Assembly: GCF_022539505.1 (NCBI RefSeq)
Contig: NC_061510.1
Coordinates: 269,523,687-269,587,686, forward strand
Length of the DNA: 64,000 nucleotides
Source: Lolium rigidum
Taxonomy: Eukaryota; Streptophyta; Magnoliopsida; Poales; Poaceae
Direction of reading: 5' to 3'
Within the stretch, counting starts at the first letter, position 1. Every line of letters starts with the position of its first letter. Made by a program: the position numbers and the translations under genes. Positions 9,921 through 20,802 of this stretch are shown here, in pieces. The notes below the pieces were generated by a model that did not search any database, was not told the origin of the DNA, and was given only the letters and a program-made list of their open reading frames with translations.

Positions 9921-10760
9921 AATAAATAACTTCTCCTCACGTGTGCTACTTTCAAACACTCTCTTGTTGGATAACAAACACCATTCATTGTGTAGGGCTA
10001 CAAGAGCACACCTCAAGCTGGAGTAAACAAGCTCCACAACATCCGGAGTTCATATTAAAGTAACCTCTAGAGTGCATAATAGACCGTTGCAATTTAGACC
10101 GAGTACTAACATAGCATACACACTGTCACCAATAGCTATGAAAGGGGGAATAGATCACATCAATACTATCATAGTAATAGTTAACTTCATAATCTACAAG
10201 AGATTACAATCATAACCTACGACAAGTACTACATGATGCACACACTGTCACAATTACATCATGGAGGAGGAATAGACTACTTTAATAACATCACTAGAGT
10301 AGCACATAGGTTAATAGTGATACAAAGCTCATGATCACATAAAGATCACACCATGGGAGAGAGAGATGAACCACATAGCTACCGGTAGAGCCCTCAGCCT
10401 CGCGGGAGAACTACTCCCTCCTCATCATGCATGGGAGACAGCAACGGCGATGAAGATGGCGGTGGTGTCGATGGAGATGACTCCGGGGGAAATTCCCCGT
10501 CCCGGCGGCGTGCCGGAACAGAGACTTCTGTCCCTCGAAACTTGTCTTCGCGATGGCGGCGGCTACGGAACTCTTCGTGGAATATGACTTGATGTTTTAG
10601 GGTTTTCACGACAGGGAGAATATATAGGCGGAAGGGCGGCCTGGGAGGAGCCAGGGGGTGCCCACACCACATGGCGGCGCGGCCAGGGGTGGGCCCGCAC
10701 CCCCCTATGGTGTGGGTCCCCTGCTGGCCGCCTCCGACTCTCCTTCGATATTCTCGAACC
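9921..10760 (-). repeat. Distal part of the 3' LTR of element M, truncated
   Basis: This matches 32786-33610 in the same orientation (for example CTTGTTGGATAACAAACACC and the GC-rich stretch near 10640-10740). It is the continuation of the LTR fragment at 28567-28806; the two were separated by insertion of element O. The last 410 or so bases of the LTR (equivalent to 32374-32785) are missing at the left end. About 50 bp of unassigned sequence (9872-9920) separates it from the BARE-type LTR, so the left boundary is probably a deletion. Confidence 0.85.
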
Positions 10761-10816
10761 TGATACGTCTCAAACGTATCTATAATTTCTTATGTTCAAT
10801 GCTACTTTTATAACAA

Positions 10817-12506
10817 CTAGCACAGTGGCCCTCGCAAATGCGAGGGCATCACCTTTGATCATTCCTCCATTTTTAATATGTTAACTTATGTTTTGATAAA
10901 TGTTCCAATTAAAAACAATTCAATTTCGTTACTAAGAAAGATTTTATAGTAAACAAAATATCACATCCAGTAACATATTAATCATACTTAATTTGTGAGT
11001 GTATAAATGTTACATTGATGATAATATGCAATGTACGTACAATCAAACTTAGCTCACTGACTTCGTTAGCTAGCACATATTGTATATTTGATATTATAAA
11101 TATAATATGTACATCAAATCATTTCGTACCCAAGTTAGTAATAGTTTTTTATCGTGGGGCTCCCGTTTTGCCTCCGGGAGCATATGCTCCTGAGGTGCAT
11201 GGTTAAATCTACAAAGTTTTCCATGTTCTAGGCAAAAGAAACTCAAGGTTAATTGAACTTTTTTTAGAGTATCAATTTATTGACAGTCTAGAAAAGCTAT
11301 GTTTTTCCCTGAAAATTTACATGATTACCGAAAGCATGAACAAAGAGCATGTGTTTCAATGCAGACCTTTTGTGAGCAGAATTTTGACTATCCGGTGTGT
11401 TTTCAATGATTAATACAAGATAAGTAAGCAAACTAACAACCGTGACTATTTTCTTTGATCAACATCCAAATTTTTATTGATTTAATTCTGTTGCATTTGT
11501 GGAAAATTCATGCATTTTCTCTCTTAATAAGATATACATATACAAACTTTAGCGGAATGATTTATTATTGTGTAATTTATTTCAAAGCCGGTGTATTTAG
11601 TTTTATGTGTCGTACTCATGTTAGGAATATTATTTTCTTTGGAGATGGCCATTTGTCTTCAGGAGCACATGCTATCATTTATATGCATACACAGTTTCAC
11701 CAAAAAGAGTTCAACAAAATCCTTGAAAAGGTAAGAGATGTTTCAGGGTTCTAAATAATTGGACCGTCAAATTTGTTTTTTGCACAACTTTTGAACAGAC
11801 ATAGAACTAACGATTTTTGCACAAAATGTACAAATCTTCTTAGAACAATATAATTAATTATGTTAAGATCTCTTGACATTAAGAACATTATTTCTTCACC
11901 CGTCAAATTATTCAAATTTTCTAGAGTGCCAATTTATTGACATTTTTTAGAGTATCAATTTGTGAGAAAGGATGTTTCAAAAAAAAATTCTGAAAAGGAG
12001 CAAGGTTATTAATTAATTATGCGCATGGACCAGTTTATAGCTTCACGTGTATTTCCTTTCCTACGTGAGATTATTTCCAAGCTATATGCTATAAAATTTG
12101 AAGAGAAATATTAGATATATGAGGTGTTGTGTTACAGACTCTCCTCTCAAACACAATTAAAGAATCGTATGGTCCTGGGACTCTGCCAATCTCTCTTTAA
12201 ATTTTTTTCCACGTTCTATCTACCTAGCCGGCCAGATAAAGGAGGCCAAATCCACGTTCCACTGGATGGTCACGTCTGTATGAAGGAAAAAATATATATA
12301 GATCCATCTTTTAAATAAACGTGTTAGACTATGCGTTGAACCAACTTATATTGTACCAGCGTATATCGTATCTGTTACGTAAATCTCACGATTATGGTTA
12401 ATCTTAGCCATAAATTTTAGATCTAACAATCAAAATAATTTAGATGATGTGGATCAACCTGGTGGCTTTATTAAACATCCTTATTTTGCTTTTAGTATAG
12501 AATAGA
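10817..12506 (-). mobile_element. Non-autonomous Helitron
   Basis: On the minus strand the insert begins TCTATTCTATACTAAAAG and ends CTAG. Seven bases before the CTAG lies a perfect 9-bp stem with a 2-nt loop (10828-10847, GCCCTCGCA/TGCGAGGGC). It is inserted between A and T of the element O LTR with no TSD; the unbroken target is readable in LTR B near 26941-26955. These are the defining structural features of Helitrons. The 1690-bp interior has no Rep/helicase and no open frame that I recognise, so transposition would have to be supplied in trans. The short open frames inside are AT-rich and not convincing as captured gene fragments. Confidence 0.88.
10828..10847 (-). other. Helitron 3' hairpin
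   Basis: A 9-bp perfect stem with a loop of two bases lies seven bases from the terminal CTAG. It is the expected 3' termination signal of the Helitron. Confidence 0.85.
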
Positions 12507-12731
12507 TACTTGCATGTTTTATACATACTTTATAACATTATTATACATTTTCCGGCACTAACCTATTAACAAGATGCCGAAGTGCCAGTTGCTGTTTTCT
12601 GCTGTTTTTGGTTTCAGAAATCCTACAAATGAAATATTCTCGGAATTGGACGAAATCAACGCCCAGGGGCTTATTTTTCCGCGGAGCTTCCAGAATACCG
12701 GAGGGGTTGAAGAGGGGCCACGAGGGCCCGG

Positions 12732-14966
12732 TTTCTATTCACGGCTTGGGCATTTGCGATTCCTGCGGCTCGCAACATTGCCTGAAAATTTCGGCAGTCT
12801 TTCTGGAGATGCCCTGACTGCCTCTTTCCATTATTGTCAAGATAAAAGTGCATTTGACACGGACCGTTCATCATCTCTTCGGGAGACACATAAGGTCTTT
12901 GAAACCTTGGTCCACTGTTTTCTCTGTTGCTGCGAGAATCGCCTCTATTGTCGCCTTGATGCTCGTTACTCCTTGGATAGTCATCTCGACTGTTCCCTCC
13001 AGGATTTCCTCGAAAGCCAGCCGATATATGGCCAGGAGCATCGTTGTTGTAGAACTGGCGAGAAAATCGCCTTCTATTTTGATAATTTCGACCACGATCC
13101 TCTTCTGGCGACCTGTGTCTCTTGTTGTATATTGCATCTTCTCCATCTGCCCACTTATTGGCTATCTCCATGAGTGCTGATATGGTCTTAGGGTTAGTTC
13201 TCCCTAAGTCCTCGACGAAGTCTCCTCGCCGAATTCCTGCCACGAACGCATCTATTGCTCTCTCGTCAGATATATCTTCTGCCGAGTTTTTTATGATGTT
13301 CCACCGCTGTATATATTTTCTCATCGACTCGTCATGTTTCTGTCGACACGCCCTCAACTCTTCCAATGACGCAGGTTTCTTGCAGGTGGATCGGAAGTTT
13401 TTCACAAAGATATCTTCAAAGTTATCCCAGCTGTCGATGGAACTCGGGGGGGAGTTTCTTTATCCAAGATCTCGCGGCACCGCTCAAGTGAACTTGGATA
13501 CTTTGCATGGCTGTTGCTCTGGTTCCTCCTACCAGCTTTACCATCTCTAGATAATCAACGAGCCAATCCTCGGGATCCTGCAAACCGTCGAATTTCTTGA
13601 AATTTTTGGGTAACTTGAATCCTTTTGGGACTCGAGTTTTTCGAACCCTTCTCGTAAAGCACGGGAGCCCACACATATCTTCGTTGGCAACTTCTGGTGA
13701 GTGCTGATGCTCCCTTCTTTCTTGTCGCGCTCTGTCCACCCTTACTTGGACTGCTGTGTCTCTTGCTCCACTTGTTCTTGGTGGGTCTTGAACTGCTGCG
13801 GTGGGTCGTGGACTATTTTGCCTAGGATTTTCTTCGGGAGGCGTTGCTGCGAACGTTGTTCCCATAACTCCAACTCCCGCCATTGCCATATTAAACAATG
13901 CTTCTCTCGGGTCCCCAGGGGGTGGTCTGGACGCGAGGATGTACGCTTGCGTTGCCATGTATCCTGCTTCTGGCGTTTTTGGGATGATATTTCCCCTTGT
14001 ATCAATCGACATAAAGGACATGTCGAGATTTTGAATTATGTTTCCTCTCTCTGCTTCGGGTATGTTTTGCAGCCGCGACATTGCTCTCCTCCGAGCTTCT
14101 CTGTGACTGTCTCCCGAAGTTCCTGATTGTCGACTTAAATCTGCTCGGCGTCTGCTTGATGCGGAAGCTGCCTCTTTTCTTCTATTCAAGGATGCTGTCT
14201 GTTTTTCCAACTCTCTGCTTACCCGAGCAAGTCTATATTGATATGCTTGTAGTTCTTGTACAGTAGCAGTGGTGGTCATTGGTTCTGAACCATCCATGGC
14301 TCTTGCAGCCCTATCCCACGCTGCTTGCGGGAGTTGGACTTGTGCTCGAGTTGAAGTCCCAGCATATTTAGTGCCTAAGCCTTTTCTGAGATCAGCGGGA
14401 TCGATGTAAGGATTTCCCAAATCATCGAAAGCCTCTGACGTTTCTGGTTCTGATCGGCCTGCCTCTTCTATCGCATAGATCTGATGATATTTTGCGTATT
14501 GATTTTTGTCAGGATTGGTAACACTATCATATAGAGTGGTGAAGACCTTTCCGATGGCGACAAATTTGTCGATGAAGTTGAAGCTGTCGACGCTGTCAGA
14601 GTCGCTGCTTATAAAGGAGTCCGCAGACGACTCGAAGGATGTGTTGCTGAAGATCTTGGCGAGCTTTCCGCTTGCCTTGTTGTCGACGAAGCGTGGCGAC
14701 GAAAACTCCTCGTCACTCGACGAAAAGTTAGAATCGACCGCTGAAAATTCCGACGAGATCGGAACTTCGAGACGGTAGGATCCTTCCTTATTGACGCCAA
14801 ATCGGAATTCTCCGAACGTCATGACCATAGGCTCCTCCAGATAGGCAGATGCATCCATACGGGAGGGCGGGTGAGGAATAAAATCGACTAGATCAGTTTT
14901 TTCCTGGTTACCTCGATCCATCGCATTGCTTGCCACCGACGAAGTCGACGATCTTGAACGTGCCAT
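12732..14966 (-). pseudogene. Gag of truncated Tat element 2
   Basis: From the ATG at 14966 (MARSRSSTSS) the frame runs through the acidic Ser-rich N-terminus and the FDGLQDPEDWLVDYLEMV core to AARSWIKKL. There a run of seven C on the coding strand (13446-13452; six in element 1) shifts the frame and gives a false stop at 13422. The correct frame resumes from about 13440 and continues, with CGA intact at 13391-13393, through the basic region to the knuckle-like cluster. It then runs into host LTR sequence at 12731. It is a useful unbroken reference for the gag breaks in element 1. Confidence 0.88.
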
Positions 14967-15012
14967 CGAGATCAGCTCCTTGCAACCTCTAATCCCCACA
15001 GACGGCGCCAAT

Positions 15013-15400
15013 TGACAAAAGATTAACTTGTCAATGCCTACAGATTGTAGACTAGGGTTTTGCTAGAAGTAGAGGGCAAGTAGATCTCGAAGGTTCAGGC
15101 GAAAAGTACTCGACTATTATGAAAAACTAGGGTTATGTTGACAATAGATTCGATCCTTTCTTTGTCCCTCGACTCCCCCTTATATAGGAGGCGGAGCCGA
15201 GGGTTTCGTAGTACACAAGTTACAGAGTTCGGGAGGGTTTCGTACCCAACCCGTAAGATTACAAATCTCTATCTTTCCTAATACAAACTATCTTTCCCTA
15301 ACGCTAAATGGGCTTCCAAGTCTTCTTATTCTTCGAGTCTTGGGCTTTGATTAAACTCCGGGTACCATCTTTGGCAGGCCCATTGGGGATGCCTATGTCA
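15013..15400 (-). repeat. LTR of Tat element 2
   Basis: A 388-bp LTR, a close relative of 9216-9601, with TG...CA ends on the minus strand. It contains a TATATAAG promoter motif on the minus strand (plus-strand CTTATATAGG near 15179-15188). The adjoining primer site at 14995-15010 matches that of element 1. Confidence 0.9.
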
Positions 15401-15821
15401 CCCGGCACCATAGGCCGGCGCGGCCAGAGGGGGGCCCGCGCCGCCCTATGGTGTGGGCCCCTCGCACCGCCTCCTGACCTACCCTTCCGCCTACTTAAAG
15501 CCTTCATCGTGAATACCCCTGTACCGAGAGCCACGATACGGAAAACCTTAATGAGACGCCGCCGCCGCCAATCCCATCTCGGGGGATTCAGGAGATCGCC
15601 TCCGGCACCCTGCCGGAGAGGGGAATCATCACCGGAGGGGCTCTACATCATCATGCCCGCCTCCGGATTGATGCGTGAGTAGTTCATCCTTGGACTATGG
15701 GTCCATAGCAGTAGCTAGAAGGTTGTCTTCTCCGCTTGTGCTATCATTGTTTAGATCTTGTGAGCTGCCTAACATGATCAAGATCATCTATTTGTAATGC
15801 TACATGTTGTGTTTGGTGGGT

Positions 15822-17360
15822 GATACGTCTCCAACGTATCGATAATTTCTTATGTTCCATGCTACTTTATTGATGATATCTACATGTTTTATGCACATTA
15901 TATGTCATTATTATGCATTTTCTGGAACTAACCTATTAACAAGATGCCGAAGTGCCGGTTCTCGTTTTCTCGCTGTTTTTGGTTTCAGAAATCCTAGTAA
16001 CGAAATATTCTCGGAATCGGACGAAATCAACGCCCGGGTTCCTATTTTTCCCGGAACCATCCGGAACACCCGAGAGCCGCCGGAGGGAAGCCCCGGGGGC
16101 CCCACACCACACCCTGGCGCGGCCAGAGGGGGGCCGCGCCGCCCTATGGTGTGGTGGCCCCAGGCCCCCTCCGAGGCTCCCCTTTCACCTATTTAAAGGT
16201 CCTGACCTAAAAACCCTTACGGAGGAAGCCACGGTACGAGAAAAGTTCCAGAGCCGCCGCCATCGCGAAGCCAAGATCTGGGGGACAGGAGTCTCTTTTC
16301 CGGCACCCTGCCGGACGGGGAAGTGCCCCCGGAAGGCTTCTCCATCGACACCGCTGCCATCTCCACCGCCATCTTCATCACCGCCTGCTGCTCCCATGAG
16401 GAGGGAGTAGTTCTCCATCGAGGCTCGGGGCTGTACCGGTAGCTATGTGGTTAATCTCTCTCCTATGTACTTCAATACAATGATCTCATGAGCTGCCTTA
16501 CATGATTGAGATTCATATGAGTTTTGTATCACTATTCATCCGTGTGCTACTCTAGTGATGTTATTAAAGTACTCTATTCCTCCTCCACGTGTGTAAAGGT
16601 GACAGTGTGTGCACCGTGTGAGTACTTGGCGTAGGCTATGATTGTGATCTCTTGTAGATTATGAAGTTAACTATTGCTATGATAGTATTGATGTGTATTA
16701 TTCCTCCTACATAAGCGTGAAGGTGACAGTGTGCATGCTATGTTAGTACTTGGTTTAGTCGTATCGATCTTTCTTACACTCTAAGGTTACTTAAATATGA
16801 ACATCTAATTGTGGAGCTTGTTAACTCCGGCATTGAGGGTTCGTGTAATCCTACGCAATGTGTTCATCATCCAACAAGAGAGTGTAGAGTATGCATTTAT
16901 CTATTCTCGTTATGTGATCAATGTTGAGAGTGTCCACTAGTGAAAGTCTATTCCCTAGGCCTTGTTCCTAAATACTGCTATCACTCGCTTGTTACTTGTT
17001 TTATTGAATTACTACTGCTACGTTACTACTGCATGTTTACTTCCTGCAATATTACTACCATCAACCGCACGCCAGCGAGCTATTTTCACGGCGCCGTACT
17101 ACTGCTCATATTCATTCATACCACTTGTATTTCACTATCTCTTCGCCGAACTAGTGCACCTATTAGGTGTGTTGGGGACACAAGAGACTTCTTGCTTTGT
17201 GGTTGCGGGGTTGCATGAGAGGGATATCTTTGACCTCTTCCTCCCCGAGTTCGATAAACCTTGGGTAATCCACTTAAGGGAAACTTGCTACTGTTCTACA
17301 AACCTCTGCTCTTGGAGGCCCAACACTTGTCTACAAGAATAGAAGCACCCGTAGACATCA
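15822..17360 (+). repeat. 5' LTR of E3
   Basis: 1539 bp, from TGATACGTCTCC to GTAGACATCA. A probable TATA box, CTATTTAAAGG, lies at 16189-16199, just downstream of a GC-rich promoter-like block (16040-16180). The short GC-rich open frames in this block are not conserved between copies and are not reported as genes. Confidence 0.9.
16189..16199 (+). promoter_or_regulatory. Probable TATA box of E3 5' LTR
   Basis: CTATTTAAAGG follows a GC-rich region and precedes a CCTGACC stretch. The same motif is present in the 3' LTR near 21165-21175. Confidence 0.5.
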
Positions 17361-17368
17361 AGCACTTT

Positions 17369-17388
17369 TCCGGCGCCGTTGCCGGGAG
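17369..17388 (+). other. Degenerate primer binding site of E3
   Basis: CCGGCGCCGTTGCCGGGA lies nine bases after the LTR end, against TGGCGCCGTTGCCGGGGA in elements O and M. The first base of the priming match is changed. A second partial match, TGGCGCCATTG, occurs near 17441. Confidence 0.7.
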
Positions 17389-17525
17389 GAAAGGTAAAAG
17401 GCACTCATACTTCGGTTCCAGTGTAACGAGTACTTTTCTGGCGCCATTGTGTGTGTGCTCGAAGCTATTTCCTTTAGACTCTACAATTGCGACATTTGGT
17501 TTCTTGTTTACACTAGTGAGGCATA

Positions 17526-18293
17526 ATGGACAACAATGACCTTTTTATTCTATTTCCTGATTTAAGACATGGATGGTTTGATGCGAAAATTAAAAAACCC
17601 ATGGAACATATTAATATGAATGCTTTGAACACTATTGTTGCTAATGCTATGGAAAATTCTAAGCTTGGGGAAGCTGGCTTTGATGAGCATGATATTTTTA
17701 GTCCCCCAAGCATTGAGGATAAAATTTACTTTGATGATACTTTGCCTCCCATTTATGATGATTATAATGATAGTAGTCTTTTGTTACCACCTGTTATGGA
17801 GGATAAATTTGATTATGATTACAATATACCTCCTATATTTGATAGCTACTTTGTTGAATTTGCTCCCACTACAATTAATAAGAATGACTATGCTTATGTT
17901 GGGAGTAGTAATTATTTTATGCATGAGACTCATGATAAGAATGCTTTATGTGATAGTTATATTGTTGAGTTTTCTCATGATGCTACTGAAAGTTATTATG
18001 AGAGAGGAAAATATGGTTGTAGAAATTTTCATGTTACTAAAACACCTCTCTATGTGCTGAAATTTTTGAAGCTACACTTGTTTTATCTTCCTATGCTTGT
18101 TACTTTGCTCTTCATGAACTTGTTTATTTACAAGATTCTTATGCATAGGAAGCATGTTAGACTTAAATGTGTTTTGAATTTGCCTCTTGATGCTCTCTTT
18201 TGCTTCAACTACTATTTCTTGTGAGTGCATCATTAAAACTGCTGAGCCCATCTTAATGGCTATAAAGAAAGAACTTCTTGGGAGATAACCCAT
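17526..18293 (+). pseudogene. ORF with acidic repeats and C-terminal hydrophobic segments (E3 copy)
   Basis: From the ATG at 17526 (MDNNDLF) the frame is open for 232 codons to 18224. The homologous ORF of element M (31394-32200) continues to a C-terminus ending KKALLGR. E3 contains the same ending (KKELLGR then TAA near 18285) in a shifted frame, so a small indel near 18205-18215 has broken the E3 copy. The protein has an N-terminal domain with KIKKP and NTIVANAME, a middle of degenerate acidic repeats around PPIYDDYND, a conserved CDSYIVEF segment, and a hydrophobic region with two likely membrane helices. I do not recognise the family. It occupies the position of gag in related elements and could also be an env-like remnant. 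Confidence 0.7.
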
Positions 18294-20802
18294 GTGTTTT
18301 TTTAGTACAGTACTTTGTTTTATATTTGAGTCTTGGAAGTTGTTTACTACTGTAGCAACCTCTCCTTATCATGTTTTGGTGCCAAGTAAAGTTTCTATGT
18401 TATAGTTGATGTTATATTTGGGATCGCTGCGCAGAAACAGCATTGCTGTCTGTCACGAATTCTGGCACAAGTCTCTGTAGAAAATTCGAAAAAATCTGCC
18501 AATTTACGAGCGTGATCCTCAGATATGTACGCAACTTTCATTAGTTTTGAGTTTTTCCATTTGAGCAAGTCTGGTGCCATTTTAAAATTGGTCTTTACGG
18601 ACTGTTCTGTTTTTGACAGATTCTGCCTTTTATTTCGCATTGCCTCTTTTGCTATGTTGGATTTATTTCTTTGATCCATTAATGTCCAGTAGCTTTATGC
18701 AATGTCCAGAAGTGTAAAGAATGATTGTGTCACCTCTGAATGTGTGAATTATTAATTGTGCACTAACCCTCTAATGAGTTTGCTTGAAGTTTGGTGTGAA
18801 GGAAGTTTTCAAGGGTCAAGAGAGGAGTATGATATATTATGATCAAGAGGAGTGAAAGCTCTAAGCTTGGGGATGCCCCCGTGGTTCACCCCTACATATT
18901 TTAAGAAGACTCAAGCGTCTAAGCTTGGGGATGCCCAAGGCATCCCCTTCTTCATCGACAACATCATCAAGTTCCTCCCCTGAAACTATATTTTTATTCA
19001 ATCACATCTTGTGTTCTTTACTTGGAGCGTCGGTTTGTTTTTGTTTTTGTTTTGTTTGAATAAAATGGATCCTAGCATTCACTTTGTGGGAGAGAGACAC
19101 GCTCCGCTGTTGCATATGGACAAATATGTCCTTAGGCTTTACTCATAATGTTCATGGCGAAGTTTCTTCTTCGTTAAATTGTTAAATGGTTGGAATTGGA
19201 AAATGCTACATGTAGTAATTCTAAAATGTCTTGGATAATGTGATACTTGGCAATTGTTGTGCTCATGTTTAAGCTTTTGCATCATATGCTTTGTACCCAT
19301 TAATGAAGAAATACATAGAGCTTGCTAAAATTTGATTTGCATATTTGGTCTCTCTAAGGTCTAGATAATATCTAGTATTGAGTTTTGAACAACAAGGAAG
19401 ACGGTGTAGAATCTTATAATGTTTACAATATGTCTTTTATGTGAGTTTTGCTGCACCGGTTCATCCTTGAGTTTGCTTCAAATAACCTTGCTAGCCTAAA
19501 CCTTGTATCGAGAGGGAATACTTCTCATGCATCCAAAATCCTTGAGCCAACTACTATGCCATTTGTGTCCACCATACCTACCTACTACATGGTATTTCTC
19601 CGCCATTCCAAAGTAAATTGCTTGAGTGCTACCTTTAAAATTCCATCATTTACCTTTGCAATATATAGCTCATGGGACAAAATAGCCTTAAAAACTATCG
19701 TAGTATTGAATATGTACTTATGCACTTTATCTTTTATTAAGTTGCTTGTTGTGCGATAACCATGCTTCTGGGGAATGCCATCAACTATTGTTGAATATCA
19801 TGTGAGTTGCTATGCATGTCCGTCTTGTCTGAAGGATCTATCATTTTAGTGATTGGAGCATGCAAAATTGTTAGAGAAGAACATTGGGCCACTAACTAAA
19901 GCCATGAATCATGGTTGAAGTTTCAGTTTTGGACATATATCCTCAATCTCATATGAGAATAATAATCATTGCTACATGCTTATGCATTTAAGAGGAGTCC
20001 ATTATCTGGTGTCCATGTTGTCCCGGTATGGATGTCAAAGTTGAGAATAATCAAAAGCGAGAGATCCAAAATGCGAGCATTCTCCTTAGACCTTTGTACA
20101 GGCGGCATGGAGGTACCCCTTTGTGACACTTGGTTGAAACATGGCATGCAAAGATCCGGTAGTCCAAGCTAAGTAGGACGAGGTGCGGACACTATTAGTA
20201 TACTATGCATGAGGCTTGCAACTTGTAAGATATAATTTACATAACTCATATGCTTTATTACTACCGTTGACAAAATTGTTTCATGTTTTCAAAATAAAAG
20301 CTCTAGCACAAATACAGCAATCGATGCTTTCCTCTTTGAAGGACCATTCTTTTACTTTTATTGTTGAGTCGGTTTACCTATCTCCCTCCACCTTAAGAAG
20401 CAAACACTTGTGTGAACTGTGCATTGATTCCTACATACTTGCATATTGCACTTGTTATATTACTTTATGTTGACAATATCCATGAGATATACATGTTATA
20501 AGTTGAAAGCAACCGCTGAAACTTAATCTTCCTTTGTGTTGCTTCAACACCTTTACTTTGATTTATTTCTTTATGAGTTAACTCTTATGCAAGACTTATT
20601 GATGCTTGTCTTGAAGTACTATTCATGAAAAGTCTTTGCTATATGATTCACTTGTTTACTCATGTCATTACCTTTGTTTTGATCGCTGCATTCATTACAT
20701 ATGTTTACAATATGATCAAGTTTATGATGGCATGTCACTTCAGAAATTATCTTTGTTATCGTTTTACCTGCTCGGGACGAGCAGAACTAAGCTTGGGGAT
20801 GC
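18294..20802 (+). other. Non-coding 3' half of E3
   Basis: About 2.5 kb without a credible gene. It contains three copies of TAAGCTTGGGGATGC (18862-18877, 18920-18935, 20788-20802). The last abuts the 3' LTR and acts as the polypurine-type tract; the second forms a hairpin. Much of this sequence is shared with elements O and M. Confidence 0.75.
18927..18947. other. Conserved stem-loop in E3
   Basis: GGGGATGCC, loop CAA, GGCATCCCC: a perfect 9-bp stem with a 3-nt loop. The same hairpin is present in O (24978-24998) and M (30738-30758). Confidence 0.8.

Larger units (their letters stand above)
12732..15400 (-). mobile_element. Truncated Tat-lineage element 2 (one LTR plus part of gag)
   Basis: This is the same family as element 1 and lies in the LTR of element O. 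On the minus strand it runs from LTR (15400-15013) through the primer site into gag, and stops abruptly at 12732 within the gag C-terminal region. CCCGG is duplicated on both sides (12727-12731 and 15401-15405), and the unbroken target has it once (near 27168). Everything from mid-gag to the 3' LTR is missing. Because CCCGG/TTTCT shares GG with the Tat sequence (GAGGGTTTCT in element 1 near 6930), a microhomology deletion between the left target copy and gag explains the structure. Confidence 0.9.
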
